Assembly: GCF_900107925.1 (NCBI RefSeq)
Contig: NZ_FNUJ01000004.1
Location: forward strand, 620,001 to 684,000
Origin: Amycolatopsis pretoriensis
GTDB taxonomy: Bacteria > Actinomycetota > Actinomycetes > Mycobacteriales > Pseudonocardiaceae
Direction: 5' to 3'
DNA length: 64,000 bases
Below the pieces are notes generated by a model. That model was not told where the DNA came from, ran no database searches, and saw only the letters and a program-made list of their open reading frames with translations. The position numbers and the translations under genes are program-made. Of the stretch, positions 8,093-15,906 are shown one piece after another (position 1 is the first letter of the stretch; every line of letters starts with the position of its first letter).

Positions 8093-8462
8093 CGGGTCCC
8101 CTCCACCGTGCGGCTTGCTCTTCTGGTCAGGAGTCGATGATAGGCAGCATGGCTTGCCCTGTCCGGTGCATTGCTCTGACCTGGCATTTTGAGTATGTCG
8201 CGATGCCTCTGAGGTGTGTAGAGGCCCGTGGCTGCCGATTGCAACGATCTGCCGGAGCGGAAGCGAGCTTGCCCGAGGGGGTAGATGCCGTGTGGTGTCA
8301 CGCGTGGAGCGGGTGCATCCGCGATCCAGCCTCGTCGGCGCTTGCTGAGTGACGAAGCGAGTGACAATCAGGGTGGCAAGCGACGGATGTCCACGGACAC
8401 TTGGGGATACTGAACGTGCAGGTCAAAGCCCTGTCGTTGAGGTCAACAAGTGACGAATTCCG
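8093..8462. other. Intergenic right end of element
   Basis: About 370 bases with no convincing gene. Near the right att repeat are several similar motifs: GAGTGACGAA (8346), GAGTGACAAT (8357) and AAGTGACGAA (8450). They resemble the GTGAC motifs just inside the left repeat and could be integrase arm sites. Confidence 0.4.
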
Positions 8463-8546
8463 CTCGTAATGAATAGGTCAGGGGTTCGATTCCCCTAGGC
8501 GGCTCCGCAGGTCAGGCCCCATCCGAGAGTCTTCGGGTGGGGCCTG
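8463..8546 (+). repeat. att repeat, right copy: displaced 3' half of tRNA-Thr(CGT) plus terminator
   Basis: Direct copy of 258-341 with one change (T at 8532 for C). Again only the anticodon loop onward is present; the preceding bases (GACGAATTCCG) do not make a tRNA 5' half. The hairpin at 8515-8545 is the ancestral tRNA terminator, now separated from its gene. Confidence 0.9.
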
Positions 8547-8654
8547 ACTCGTCTGGCGGGTGACTAAGTGGGTGGCCGCCGCCGACGAGAAAGTTCCGCA
8601 GGTTCAGCCGTTGGGTGGAACAGCAGGCCCGGTGCTCGATGGTCGACTCGCCTC

Positions 8655-9920
8655 ATGTGGCTGCGGGGCGTCGAATGGGTTGCGGAGAAGGTCGCTTCGG
8701 CGCGGGAGTCGTGGCGGGCGGGCTGGCTTGGGTTCACCTTCACCGAGACCAGGTCGATCACCGAGGAGCAGGTTCGCGGCCGGGACTCGGTCGTCGAGGC
8801 CTTCGCGCGACGCGGTCATCGACCCGACGTCATCGCGGGCGAACACCGGGCCGTGTACCGGACCTTGGCACGGCAGGAGCTGTCGACCAGCCGCTTCCAG
8901 TTCGCGGGCTTCATCGCGGGGCTCGTCGTGTTGTTCGCGTTCTGGGTGGGTGTCGGCGAGTACTTCGGCAACCACTCCAACGCGGCCGTGATGATCTTCG
9001 CGGGTATGGGTGGCTATGTGCTCGTTGCCGCGCCGATGATGGTGGTCGCCTGGCTGCTGTCGCGCCTGCCGTCGCTCCAGCTTGTCTTCGTGGGCTTGTA
9101 CTTGGTCGCGGTGACGGTCGCGGCCGGCCTGATCGTCTACGGCGAATTCGCCGGAACAGGGCCGGTGCGTGCGCTTGTCGGCGCCGGCGCCATCCCCGGC
9201 GCGCTGGCTTTCGCGGTGGTCGAAGGCGTCCTCACCACCGGGCTTTTGGTGGCCGCCGTGGTCCTCGGCTGGCCGGTCGCCCTGTACGCGCAACGTTATC
9301 GGCTGTTGGCGTTTCCCCGCTCGCAGAGCCTGCGCCTGCTGTTCCAGTCCATCGCGATGTCGGCGGCGGACGAGCCGTTCCTGCACCCGGACAACCGGCG
9401 GGAGCTCGTCCGGCAGATGGCGAAGCTGGCGGTGATCCTCAAGGTGGCGCTGTGGAAGTCCGTGCGGCCGTCGAACCGGCTGGCGCGTTCGGTCCTGAAG
9501 CACCGGTGCGCACTCGCCGCGCAGACGGTCGAGGTGCTAGGGGTCTGGGTCACCCTGCCCGCGAAGACGACCCGCGCCGACTACCAGGAGCGGATGTGCG
9601 CGCTCGCGGAGACGCTGATGTCCGGTCGGCTGGACGAGCTCCCGGTCGAGCCCCTCCGCGGCGCCATCAGCTTGCAGACCCGGCTCACCCTGCTGCTCGG
9701 CTTCCTGCGGACGGTTCTCATCGGAGTCTTGCCGCTCGGCGCCTTTTACGCGCTCGACCTGTTCGGCGTCTCCCCGCCGAAGGACGTCGCCGGGCCCGTG
9801 TGGACGATTCTCTGGGCCTGGCTCCTGGTCGCGTTGCTCAGCGCGCTGGGCGAACTGGGCACCGGACGGACGTTGTTCGACCGCACGCTCGAGCTCTTTT
9901 CGCGGATCGCCAAGAAGTGA
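8655..9920 (+). CDS. Uncharacterised polytopic membrane protein
   Basis: About 421 residues from ATG 8655. An in-frame GTG at 8568 would add 29 residues of arginine/serine-rich sequence with no ribosome site and is less likely. Hydrophobic segments lie near FAGFIAGLVVLFAFWVGV, MIFAGMGGYVLVAAPMMVVAWLL, LVFVGLYLVAVTVAAGLIVYG, VVEGVLTTGLLVAAVVLGWPVALY, LGFLRTVLIGVLPLGAFYAL and WTILWAWLLVALLSAL. Soluble parts lie at the N-terminus and in the middle. It is the first chromosomal gene right of the element. No family is recognised. Confidence 0.6.
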   Translation: MWLRGVEWVAEKVASARESWRAGWLGFTFTETRSITEEQVRGRDSVVEAFARRGHRPDVIAGEHRAVYRTLARQELSTSRFQFAGFIAGLVVLFAFWVGVGEYFGNHSNAAVMIFAGMGGYVLVAAPMMVVAWLLSRLPSLQLVFVGLYLVAVTVAAGLIVYGEFAGTGPVRALVGAGAIPGALAFAVVEGVLTTGLLVAAVVLGWPVALYAQRYRLLAFPRSQSLRLLFQSIAMSAADEPFLHPDNRRELVRQMAKLAVILKVALWKSVRPSNRLARSVLKHRCALAAQTVEVLGVWVTLPAKTTRADYQERMCALAETLMSGRLDELPVEPLRGAISLQTRLTLLLGFLRTVLIGVLPLGAFYALDLFGVSPPKDVAGPVWTILWAWLLVALLSALGELGTGRTLFDRTLELFSRIAKK

Positions 9921-9998
9921 GACCACCCGGTCGGGGCACCTCAAGACGAGCGAAGGCCCCCAGCTTGTGGCTGAGGGCCTTCGGATGAGCAGGGGGAC

Positions 9999-10463
9999 TT
10001 ACTTCGGGGCCGTCACCTTGACCACGGTGGACTTCGCTTCGCCGCGGGGGGTTCGGTAGGTGATCTCGTCGCCCGCCTTCGCGCCGACCAGGGCCAAACC
10101 CAGCGGGCTGTCCGAGGTGATCGCGTCCGCGTCTTCGCCGGGGACCGTCACCACCTGGAACGTCTCTTCGTCGCCGTCCGAGAACCTGAGGGTCACCACC
10201 GTGCCGTCGGGGAGCTGGGAGTTGCCGTAGCCGCCGTGCTCCATCTTCGCCGCGAGGTCCGCGATCTGGCGGTCGAGCCTTGCCGCCGCCTCCGCGCGGT
10301 CGATCACGTCCGCCTGGTCCGCCGCGTCGCCGGTGCGCTCCTGCTCGCCGGGTTGCGGCGCGAGAGCGGCCCGTTGCGCGCGCAGGTTCGCGATTTCCTT
10401 CTCCAGCTGGCTGCGCGCTGCCGAGCTGAGCCCCTTGTCCCCTGAGATCACCATGCCGCGCAT
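9999..10463 (-). CDS. greA: GreA/GreB-family transcription elongation factor
   Basis: 154 residues. Gre factors rescue backtracked RNA polymerase by stimulating transcript cleavage. The N-terminal half is a helical hairpin (SQLEKEIANLRAQRAALAP, then DRAEAAARLDRQIADL). The acidic tip reads TGDAADQADVIDRAE. The C-terminal FKBP-like domain has VTLRFSDGDEETFQVV and the conserved S-P-L-G-x-A-L-x-G (SDSPLGLALVGAKAGDEI). The tip differs from canonical GreA, so this may be a paralogue and not the main GreA. ATG 10463 was taken; ATG 10454 is also possible. Divergent from the TetR gene. Confidence 0.8.
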   Translation of the reverse strand: MRGMVISGDKGLSSAARSQLEKEIANLRAQRAALAPQPGEQERTGDAADQADVIDRAEAAARLDRQIADLAAKMEHGGYGNSQLPDGTVVTLRFSDGDEETFQVVTVPGEDADAITSDSPLGLALVGAKAGDEITYRTPRGEAKSTVVKVTAPK

Positions 10464-10577
10464 TGTCCGCTGCGCGGACCGGGGTGGCCAATCCGGTTTT
10501 TCACCCGGAGGTCATCCACGGGACGTCTGCCCTAGGATTCGGGGCTGCCGTCCAGTCAGAAGGTAACGAGAATCACC

Positions 10578-11165
10578 GTGAGCGCAGTCCCCGGTCGCAG
10601 CGACCGGCTCTCCCCGAACCAGCTGGCCAAGCAGGAGCAGATCGTCGAGGCCGCGCGGATCGTCCTCGCCCGCGACGGGCTCGCCGGGTGCACCGTCCGG
10701 GCCATCGCCGACGCCGGCCCGCTCACCAAGAGCGCGATCCACTACTACTTCGCCGACATCGACGTCCTCATCGACCGCGCGATGGCCGCGCACATCACCG
10801 CCTTCGCCGCGGGGCTGCGCGAGGTCGCCGAGAAGCACACCGACCCGCGCAAGCGCCTCTTCGCCGTCCTCGAGGAGTACCTGAGCGTCTTCGCCGCCAA
10901 CCCCAACGCGGCGTTCCTCTGGTTCGAGTACTGGATCGCCGCCGGCCGCGCGCAGCACCCGCAGGCCATCGACGCCATGCTCACGTCGCTCACCGAGCTG
11001 CTGGCCGAGCTCCTCGCGCCGCTGGACGTCGACGACCCGCGCGCCCGGGCCCGCGCGCTCCTGTCGTACCTGCTCGGCACGGTCGTCCAGCAGCGGGTGC
11101 GCCCTCGGCCGTTTGCCGCGCTGCGCGGCGACATCGAGGCGCTCTGCTTCGCCAACTACGGCTAG
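10578..11165 (+). CDS. TetR-family transcriptional regulator
   Basis: 195 residues from GTG, with AGGTAACGAG upstream. Residues 15-65 give a TetR helix-turn-helix (EQIVEAARIVLARDGLAGCTVRAIADAG, then KSAIHYYFADIDVLIDRAM). The rest is the helical ligand-binding and dimer domain. It is divergent from the Gre factor and directly upstream of a secreted carboxypeptidase. The 11166-11253 gap contains short inverted repeats (CCGTA-GACG-TACGG) that could be its operator. Ligand unknown. Confidence 0.85.
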   Translation: MSAVPGRSDRLSPNQLAKQEQIVEAARIVLARDGLAGCTVRAIADAGPLTKSAIHYYFADIDVLIDRAMAAHITAFAAGLREVAEKHTDPRKRLFAVLEEYLSVFAANPNAAFLWFEYWIAAGRAQHPQAIDAMLTSLTELLAELLAPLDVDDPRARARALLSYLLGTVVQQRVRPRPFAALRGDIEALCFANYG

Positions 11166-11253
11166 CAACGCCCTTTAGATCCGTAGACGTACGGATTGCG
11201 CGGTACGTCCGGCTCCGGCCAGGGTCGAGAGACCCCCGAGAGCAGGAGACGCT

Positions 11254-12474
11254 ATGCGCCCACGAACGTGCCTGGCGGCGGCCGCGGCCGCCCTCTTGAT
11301 GCTCACCACCGGCGGCGTGGCCGGTGCCCAGCCCGCGGGCCCCCAGGTCTACGAGGTGACCGGCACCGGCACGGCCCAGCAACGCACCGAAGTCGCCCGG
11401 ACCGGCGCCGACATCCTCGACAGCACGAACGGCACGACGACCGTCATCGCCAACCCGGGCGAAGCCGCCCAGCTGCGCGCGCTCGGCTTCGGCGTCAAGG
11501 CGCTCGGCGCGGTCAACCGGCCGCGGACCGCGGCGACCGTCGAAGACTTCCCGGCCGGCTACACCGGCTATCACACCTACGCCGAAACGCAGACCGAGCT
11601 GCAGAAAGCCGTCGCGAACTACCCGTCGCTGACGAAGCTGGGCAGCGCCGGGACGTCGTACGAGGGCCGCGCGCTTTCGCTGATCAAGATCTCCGACAAC
11701 GCCGCGACCGACGAGAACGAGCCCGAGGTGCTCTTCACCTGCAACCAGCACGCGCGCGAGCACCTCACGACCGAGATGTGCCTGCACATCGTGCAGCAGC
11801 TGACCAGCGGGTACGCCACGAACAGCGCGATCAAGCGGCTCGTCGACAGCACCGAGATCTGGGTCGTCCCGAGCGTCAACCCGGACGGCTCCGAGTACGA
11901 CATCTCCGGCGGCACGTTCCACAGCTGGCGCAAGAACCGCCAGGGCCCCGGCACCGACACCAACCGCAACTGGGGCTACAAGTGGGGCTGCTGCGGCGGC
12001 TCGTCGGGCTCGACGTCCAGCGAGACCTACCGCGGCACGGCGGCTTTCTCCGCGCCCGAGACCCGCGCCGTCTCGAACTGGGTGAACTCCCGCGTGGTCG
12101 GCGGCGTCCAGCAGATCAAGACGCACATCGACTTCCACACCTACTCCGAGCTGGTGCTCTGGCCGTTCGGCTACACCTACGACCGGACCGCGCCCGGGCT
12201 CACCGCGGCCGAGGCGACGAAGTTCGAGAACCTCGGCCGGCAGATGGCCGCGACCAACGGCTACACGCCGGAACAGTCCAGTGACCTCTACATCACCGAC
12301 GGCAGCGTCAACGACTGGATGTGGGCGACGCACAAGATCTGGAGCTTCACCTTCGAGATGTACCCGAAGGGCGGCAGCCCCGGCTTCTACCCGCGGGACA
12401 CCCAGATCGTGCCGCAGACCACGCGCAACGACCAGGCCGTCGACATCCTGATCAACGCGGCTATCACCGGCTGA
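11254..12474 (+). CDS. Secreted M14-family zinc carboxypeptidase
   Basis: 406 residues. The first 25 form a Sec signal peptide ending near VAGAQA. After a propeptide-like region (about 30-105) the M14 catalytic domain shows zinc ligands H166 and E169 (HAREHLTTE), the arginine/tetrapeptide stretch VVPSVNPDGSEYD and TNRNWGYKWG, the third ligand H295 (HIDFHTYSE) and catalytic E368 (FTFEMYPKG). It removes C-terminal residues from peptides outside the cell. Length and motif order match actinobacterial secreted carboxypeptidases. Confidence 0.92.
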   Translation: MRPRTCLAAAAAALLMLTTGGVAGAQPAGPQVYEVTGTGTAQQRTEVARTGADILDSTNGTTTVIANPGEAAQLRALGFGVKALGAVNRPRTAATVEDFPAGYTGYHTYAETQTELQKAVANYPSLTKLGSAGTSYEGRALSLIKISDNAATDENEPEVLFTCNQHAREHLTTEMCLHIVQQLTSGYATNSAIKRLVDSTEIWVVPSVNPDGSEYDISGGTFHSWRKNRQGPGTDTNRNWGYKWGCCGGSSGSTSSETYRGTAAFSAPETRAVSNWVNSRVVGGVQQIKTHIDFHTYSELVLWPFGYTYDRTAPGLTAAEATKFENLGRQMAATNGYTPEQSSDLYITDGSVNDWMWATHKIWSFTFEMYPKGGSPGFYPRDTQIVPQTTRNDQAVDILINAAITG

Positions 12475-12502
12475 GCGCAGGGGGGCGGTTTAGGGTCTGG
12501 GC

Positions 12503-13027
12503 ATGCCTCAGTTCTCGTTCGAAGGGCGCAGCCCGCAGGTCCACCCGGACGCCTTCATCGCCCCCACCGCCACCCTCATCGGCGACGTCGTCGTCGAGAA
12601 GGACGCCTCGATCTGGTACGGCGCCGTGCTGCGCGCGGACTTCGGCAAGATCGTCGTCCGCGAGGGCGCGAACATCCAGGACAACTCGGTCGTGCACGTC
12701 AACGTCGGCAAGGTGTGCGAGATCGGCAAGAACGTCACCGTCGGCCACCAGTGCCTGGTGCACGACTGCACGGTCGGCGAGCAGGCGCTGATCGGCAACG
12801 GCTCGACCGTCCTGGACGACGCGAAGATCGGCGCGCGGACGCTGGTCGCGGCCGGCGCGACCGTGACGCCGGGGACGGAGGTGCCGTCCGAGGTGGTCGC
12901 GATGGGCAGCCCGGCGAAGAAGTTCGTCCCGCTGACGGACTCGGCGCGCCTGTGGGTCGAGCACAACGCGGCGGTCTACCAGGACCTGGCGAAGCGGCAC
13001 AAGACCGGCGTCGAAGCGCTGGATTGA
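12503..13027 (+). CDS. Gamma-class carbonic anhydrase-like hexapeptide-repeat protein
   Basis: 174 residues of left-handed beta-helix repeats (I-A-P-T-A-T-L-I-G-D, V-V-R-E-G-A-N-I-Q-D-N). Histidines suited to zinc binding in the family occur in DNSVVHVN and in GHQCLVHD. The C-terminal helix (ARLWVEHNAAVYQDLAKRH) is typical. Gamma-carbonic anhydrase activity is not guaranteed for this subfamily (YrdA/PaaY-like). Its stop codon touches the MerR-type operator of the next gene. Confidence 0.85.
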   Translation: MPQFSFEGRSPQVHPDAFIAPTATLIGDVVVEKDASIWYGAVLRADFGKIVVREGANIQDNSVVHVNVGKVCEIGKNVTVGHQCLVHDCTVGEQALIGNGSTVLDDAKIGARTLVAAGATVTPGTEVPSEVVAMGSPAKKFVPLTDSARLWVEHNAAVYQDLAKRHKTGVEALD

Positions 13028-13054
13028 CTCTCCAGTAACTGGAGAGTTTAGCTT
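13024..13054 (+). promoter_or_regulatory. MerR-type promoter/operator of the L11 paralogue
   Basis: The -35 TTGACT (13024-13029) and -10 TAGCTT (13049-13054) are separated by 19 bases, the long spacer characteristic of MerR-activated promoters. Between them lies a perfect inverted repeat, ACTCTCCAGT and its complement, around a central A (13027-13047). The expected start of transcription coincides with the ATG at 13061, so the mRNA should be leaderless. The same arms occur at 34182-34202 in front of a MerR gene. Confidence 0.85.
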
Positions 13055-13060
13055 CGGGGC

Positions 13061-13483
13061 ATGGCTCCGAAGAAACTCACCCACCAGGTCACGCTCGAAC
13101 TCAGCGCGGGCAACGCCCCGGTCGTCGACCTCGGCAAGATGCTGGGGCAGACCGGGGTCAACCTCGTCGAGATCAAGAAGGCCTACGACGCGGCGACGGC
13201 GGCCCAGCGCGGCGACATCGTGCCGGTGGTCGTCTCGGTGTTCGAGGACCGCTCGTTCGCGCTGCGGCTCAAGACGCCCCCGACGTCGTTCCTCATCAAG
13301 AAGGCGCTGGGGGACAAGGGGTCTTCGCGTCCCGGACACGAGGTCGCCGGGAAGATCACCAAGGAGCAGCTGCGCGAGATCGCCGAGCGGAAGCTGCCGG
13401 ACCTCAACACCTCAGACGTCGACATGGCGATGCGCACGATCGCGGGCACGGCCCGGTCCATGGGCGTCGTGGTCGTCGACTGA
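13061..13483 (+). CDS. Divergent ribosomal protein L11 (uL11) paralogue, candidate thiopeptide-resistant variant
   Basis: 140 residues, full L11 length. The C-terminal RNA-binding domain is well kept (KTPPTSFLIKKALG, REIAERKLPDLNTSDVDMAMRTIAGTARSMG). The N-terminal domain is altered: the canonical proline-rich loop N-P-A-P-P-V-G-P-A-L-G-Q reads A-P-V-V-D-L-G-K-M-L-G-Q (19-30), one residue shorter and without most of its prolines. In known L11 those prolines contact thiopeptides such as thiostrepton, and changes there give resistance. The gene is alone, not with rplA/nusG, and has a MerR-type promoter, so it is probably an inducible replacement L11. The housekeeping rplK should be elsewhere in the genome. 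Confidence 0.88.
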   Translation: MAPKKLTHQVTLELSAGNAPVVDLGKMLGQTGVNLVEIKKAYDAATAAQRGDIVPVVVSVFEDRSFALRLKTPPTSFLIKKALGDKGSSRPGHEVAGKITKEQLREIAERKLPDLNTSDVDMAMRTIAGTARSMGVVVVD

Positions 13484-13547
13484 GCATACGAAACGAGATC
13501 GCATGGGGGCACCGGACGAGAACACGGTGGCGCCACCTTGTCCCGAC

Positions 13548-13603
13548 GGCGCGGAGCTTTCACGTGAAAGCTCCGCGCCCAGGTGGTCGCTTTCACGTGA
13601 AAG
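13548..13603. terminator. Palindromic hairpins after the L11 paralogue
   Basis: 13548-13579 is a perfect 32-bp palindrome centred on CACGTG, and 13590-13603 repeats its core CTTTCACGTGAAAG. They follow the L11 paralogue and precede the glyA leader. A terminator is likely; two copies of the same core could also be a protein-binding site. Confidence 0.5.
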
Positions 13604-13714
13604 TGACGGTCCGCAAGAATTCGGCCGGCCGTTCTGCGACCGCACCTCGGGGTGCACCCGCAAGTGGTGTGCCGAACACCGTCGAGCCGCAAGCGCGGTG
13701 GACTAAGCTTTCCC

Positions 13715-13796
13715 GCGCAGCAGCGACTGGCGCCATCGAGGTGGAGCACCACCGGGAAGCGACGACGAGGCCGGCACCGCGCGCCTGGGTGAAGGC
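13715..13796 (+). promoter_or_regulatory. ZTP (pfl) riboswitch upstream of glyA
   Basis: The leader contains the conserved pfl/ZTP elements in order: GCGACTGGCG (13723-13732), a hairpin GAGGTGGAGCACCACC with GGGAAGC after it (13738-13760), a variable linker, and CCGCGCGCCTGGGT (13777-13790). ZTP riboswitches sense the purine intermediate ZMP/ZTP, which builds up when 10-formyl-THF is short, and switch on one-carbon genes; glyA is a known target. The ribosome site GCCGGAG (13806-13812) lies just downstream, so control may act on translation. Confidence 0.85.
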
Positions 13797-13818
13797 CACT
13801 CCAGAGCCGGAGTACGCC

Positions 13819-15087
13819 ATGACACACCAGCCGAAACTGAACGCACTCGCCGCCGCCGACCCCGCCATCGCCGGGCTCGTCGAGGACGAGGCGAAGCGCC
13901 AGCACGACAAGATCCGCCTGATCGCGTCGGAGAACTACGTCTCGCAGGCCGTGCTCGAGGCGACCGGCACGGTGCTCACGAACAAGTACTCCGAGGGGTA
14001 CGCGGGCAAGCGCTACTACGAGGGCCAGCAGTTCATCGACCAGGTCGAGCAGCTGGCGATCGAACGGGCGAAGGCGGTGTTCGGCGCCGAGCACGCGAAC
14101 GTCCAGCCGTATTCCGGGTCTCCGGCGAACCTGGCCGTGTACCTGGCGTTCGCGCAGCCGGGCGACACCGTGCTCGGCATGGCGCTGCCGGACGGCGGCC
14201 ACCTCACGCACGGCTGGAGCGTCTCCGCGACCGGCAAGTGGTTCACCCCGGTGCGCTACGGCGTCGCGAAGGAGACCGGCCGCGTCGACCTCGACCAGGT
14301 TCGCGACCTCGCGCGTCAGCACCGGCCGAAGCTGATCTTCGCCGGTGGTACGGCGATCCCGCGCACGATCGACTTCCCGGCGTTCGCCGAGATCGCGCGC
14401 GAGGTGGACGCGGTGCTCGTCGCCGACATCGCGCACATCGCGGGTCTGGTCGCGGGTGGTGCGCACCCGTCGCCGGTCGGGCACGCGCAGGTCATCACGA
14501 CGACCACGCACAAGACCCTGCGCGGCCCGCGCGGCGCGATGATCCTTTCGGACGCCGAGCACGCGAAGGCCGTCGACAAGGCGGTGTTCCCGGGGCTGCA
14601 GGGCGGCCCGCACAACCACACGACGGCGGCGATCGCGGTCGCGCTCGGGGAGGCGCAGCAGCCGTCGTTCAGCGACTACGCGCACACGATCGTCGCGAAC
14701 GCCCGGGCGCTGGCCGACGCGTTGCTCGCCTGCGGGTACGACCTCGTGTCCGGCGGCACGGACAACCACCTGCTGCTGATCGACCTGACGAACAAGGGCG
14801 TGGCGGGCAAGCCGGCCGCGCAGGCCCTCGATCGCGCGGGCATCGAGCTGAACTACAACACGGTGCCGTTCGACCCGCGCAAGCCGTTCGACCCGTCGGG
14901 CATCCGCCTCGGGACGTCCGCGATCACGACCCGCGGCCTGCGCCCGGAGCACCAGGTCGAGGTGGCGGCCTGGATCGACCGCACGATCACCGCGGCGGCC
15001 GCGTCCGACGAGTCCGCGCTCGACACGATCGCCGCGGAGATCCGCGAGTTCCTGGCGCCGTTCCCGATCCCGGGCTACTCGGCCTGA
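13819..15087 (+). CDS. glyA: Serine hydroxymethyltransferase
   Basis: 422 residues. PLP enzyme converting serine plus THF to glycine plus 5,10-methylene-THF. Present are the N-terminal IASENYVS, NKYSEGYAGKRYYEG, the ADIAHIAGLVAG segment, and PLP lysine K232 in TTTTHKTLRGPRG. ATG 13819 was chosen because the family starts near here and GCCGGAG lies 8 bases upstream; the frame opens further upstream through the riboswitch, which is not coding. The upstream ZTP riboswitch links it to folate and purine status. Confidence 0.97.
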   Translation: MTHQPKLNALAAADPAIAGLVEDEAKRQHDKIRLIASENYVSQAVLEATGTVLTNKYSEGYAGKRYYEGQQFIDQVEQLAIERAKAVFGAEHANVQPYSGSPANLAVYLAFAQPGDTVLGMALPDGGHLTHGWSVSATGKWFTPVRYGVAKETGRVDLDQVRDLARQHRPKLIFAGGTAIPRTIDFPAFAEIAREVDAVLVADIAHIAGLVAGGAHPSPVGHAQVITTTTHKTLRGPRGAMILSDAEHAKAVDKAVFPGLQGGPHNHTTAAIAVALGEAQQPSFSDYAHTIVANARALADALLACGYDLVSGGTDNHLLLIDLTNKGVAGKPAAQALDRAGIELNYNTVPFDPRKPFDPSGIRLGTSAITTRGLRPEHQVEVAAWIDRTITAAAASDESALDTIAAEIREFLAPFPIPGYSA

Positions 15088-15836
15088 CGCAGGGTTTTCA
15101 GCGCTGCCGCGTGGAGTGGTGGCGCGGCGGCGAGGAAACTGCCGGCCGACGGCGTCCACGGGGCGCCGTCGGCGGTGGTGACGACCGCACCGGCTTCGCG
15201 GGCGATCAGCGCGGCGCCGGCGAGGTTGGTGGCGTCGGTGCCGTACTGCCAGAAGAAGTCGAGCCGCCCGGCGGCGACGTCGGCGACCTGCCAGGAGGTC
15301 GGGCCGAGATTTCGGACGGCGGCGACTTCGCCGAGCACCGCGGTCAGCGACCGCCCGGCGGCCTCGGCCACGCCCGGCTGCCCGGTGACGAACGGCGGCT
15401 GGCTGGTCGCCGCTACCGCCGCGTCCAGGTTCTGCTTGCGTGACGGCTCGATCGGCTTTCCGTTCCTGGTGGCGCCGTCGCCCTTCTGGGCCGCGTAGGT
15501 CTCGTTCAGGTTCGGTGAATGCAGGACGGCCAGCTCGGGCTCACCGTCGCGGAGCAGCGTGACGGTGACGCAGTACTGCGGCAGGCCTTGGAGGAGCTGA
15601 ACGGCACCGTCCAGGGCGTCGACGACCCAGACTTCGCCCGCCGGGAGGTCTTCGAACTCGCCGGCCCAGCCGGCTCCGGGTCTTACCTCGGCCAGTGCCG
15701 ACCGGAGGTTCGCCGCCAAGGGGTCGTCGATGGCGGAGAAGGTTTCGCCGAGCTCTTCGAGGGACGCGGGCGGCCGTTCCGGTGCGCGGACGTCAGCGGC
15801 CAGGGTTTCCACGATGTCGATCACGGATGTCAGCAT
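15075..15836 (-). CDS. Inositol monophosphatase-family protein
   Basis: 253 residues from ATG 15836. Family signatures are present but weakened. The metal-binding WVVDPIDGT motif reads WVVDALDGA, and the C-terminal WDxAAG..L..EAG motif reads TDATNLAGAALIAREAGAVV. The usual first-motif acidic pair is not clear (GWAGEFED). It may act on a different phosphate ester or be catalytically weak. It overlaps the end of glyA on the opposite strand by 13 bases and is divergent from the Lrp-type regulator. Confidence 0.8.
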   Translation of the reverse strand: MLTSVIDIVETLAADVRAPERPPASLEELGETFSAIDDPLAANLRSALAEVRPGAGWAGEFEDLPAGEVWVVDALDGAVQLLQGLPQYCVTVTLLRDGEPELAVLHSPNLNETYAAQKGDGATRNGKPIEPSRKQNLDAAVAATSQPPFVTGQPGVAEAAGRSLTAVLGEVAAVRNLGPTSWQVADVAAGRLDFFWQYGTDATNLAGAALIAREAGAVVTTADGAPWTPSAGSFLAAAPPLHAAALKTLRQAE

Positions 15837-15906
15837 GCACTCAGGATCTGGCCCGGATGGTTCTACCGGGTACTCCAGTGTCCTGAAGTGAGCGAAACTG
15901 GACTCC

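Larger units (their letters stand above)
258..8546. mobile_element. tRNA-Thr-integrated genomic element between 84-bp att repeats
   Basis: Two direct copies of an 84-bp sequence (258-341 and 8463-8546, differing only at 327/8532) bracket about 8.2 kb. The repeat begins in the anticodon loop of a tRNA-Thr(CGT) and runs through the T-arm, acceptor strand and downstream terminator hairpin. That is the usual footprint of tyrosine-recombinase integration into a tRNA gene. Inside are an NTPase-TPR gene, a 5'-truncated tyrosine integrase, an XRE regulator, a coupled pair of unknown genes and a nuclease-like gene. By eye the DNA is less GC-rich than the flanks. The only integrase present is a fragment, so the element is probably not self-mobile unless a neighbouring element supplies one. 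Confidence 0.85.

Noticed and set aside
8568..8654. N-terminal extension of the membrane protein from GTG 8568
   Set aside because: Arg/Ser-rich, no ribosome site, and it begins just after the tRNA terminator; ATG 8655 is more natural, though not proven.
13564..13818. Longer glyA reading frame
   Set aside because: The extra region is the ZTP riboswitch leader and the family starts at the ATG at 13819.
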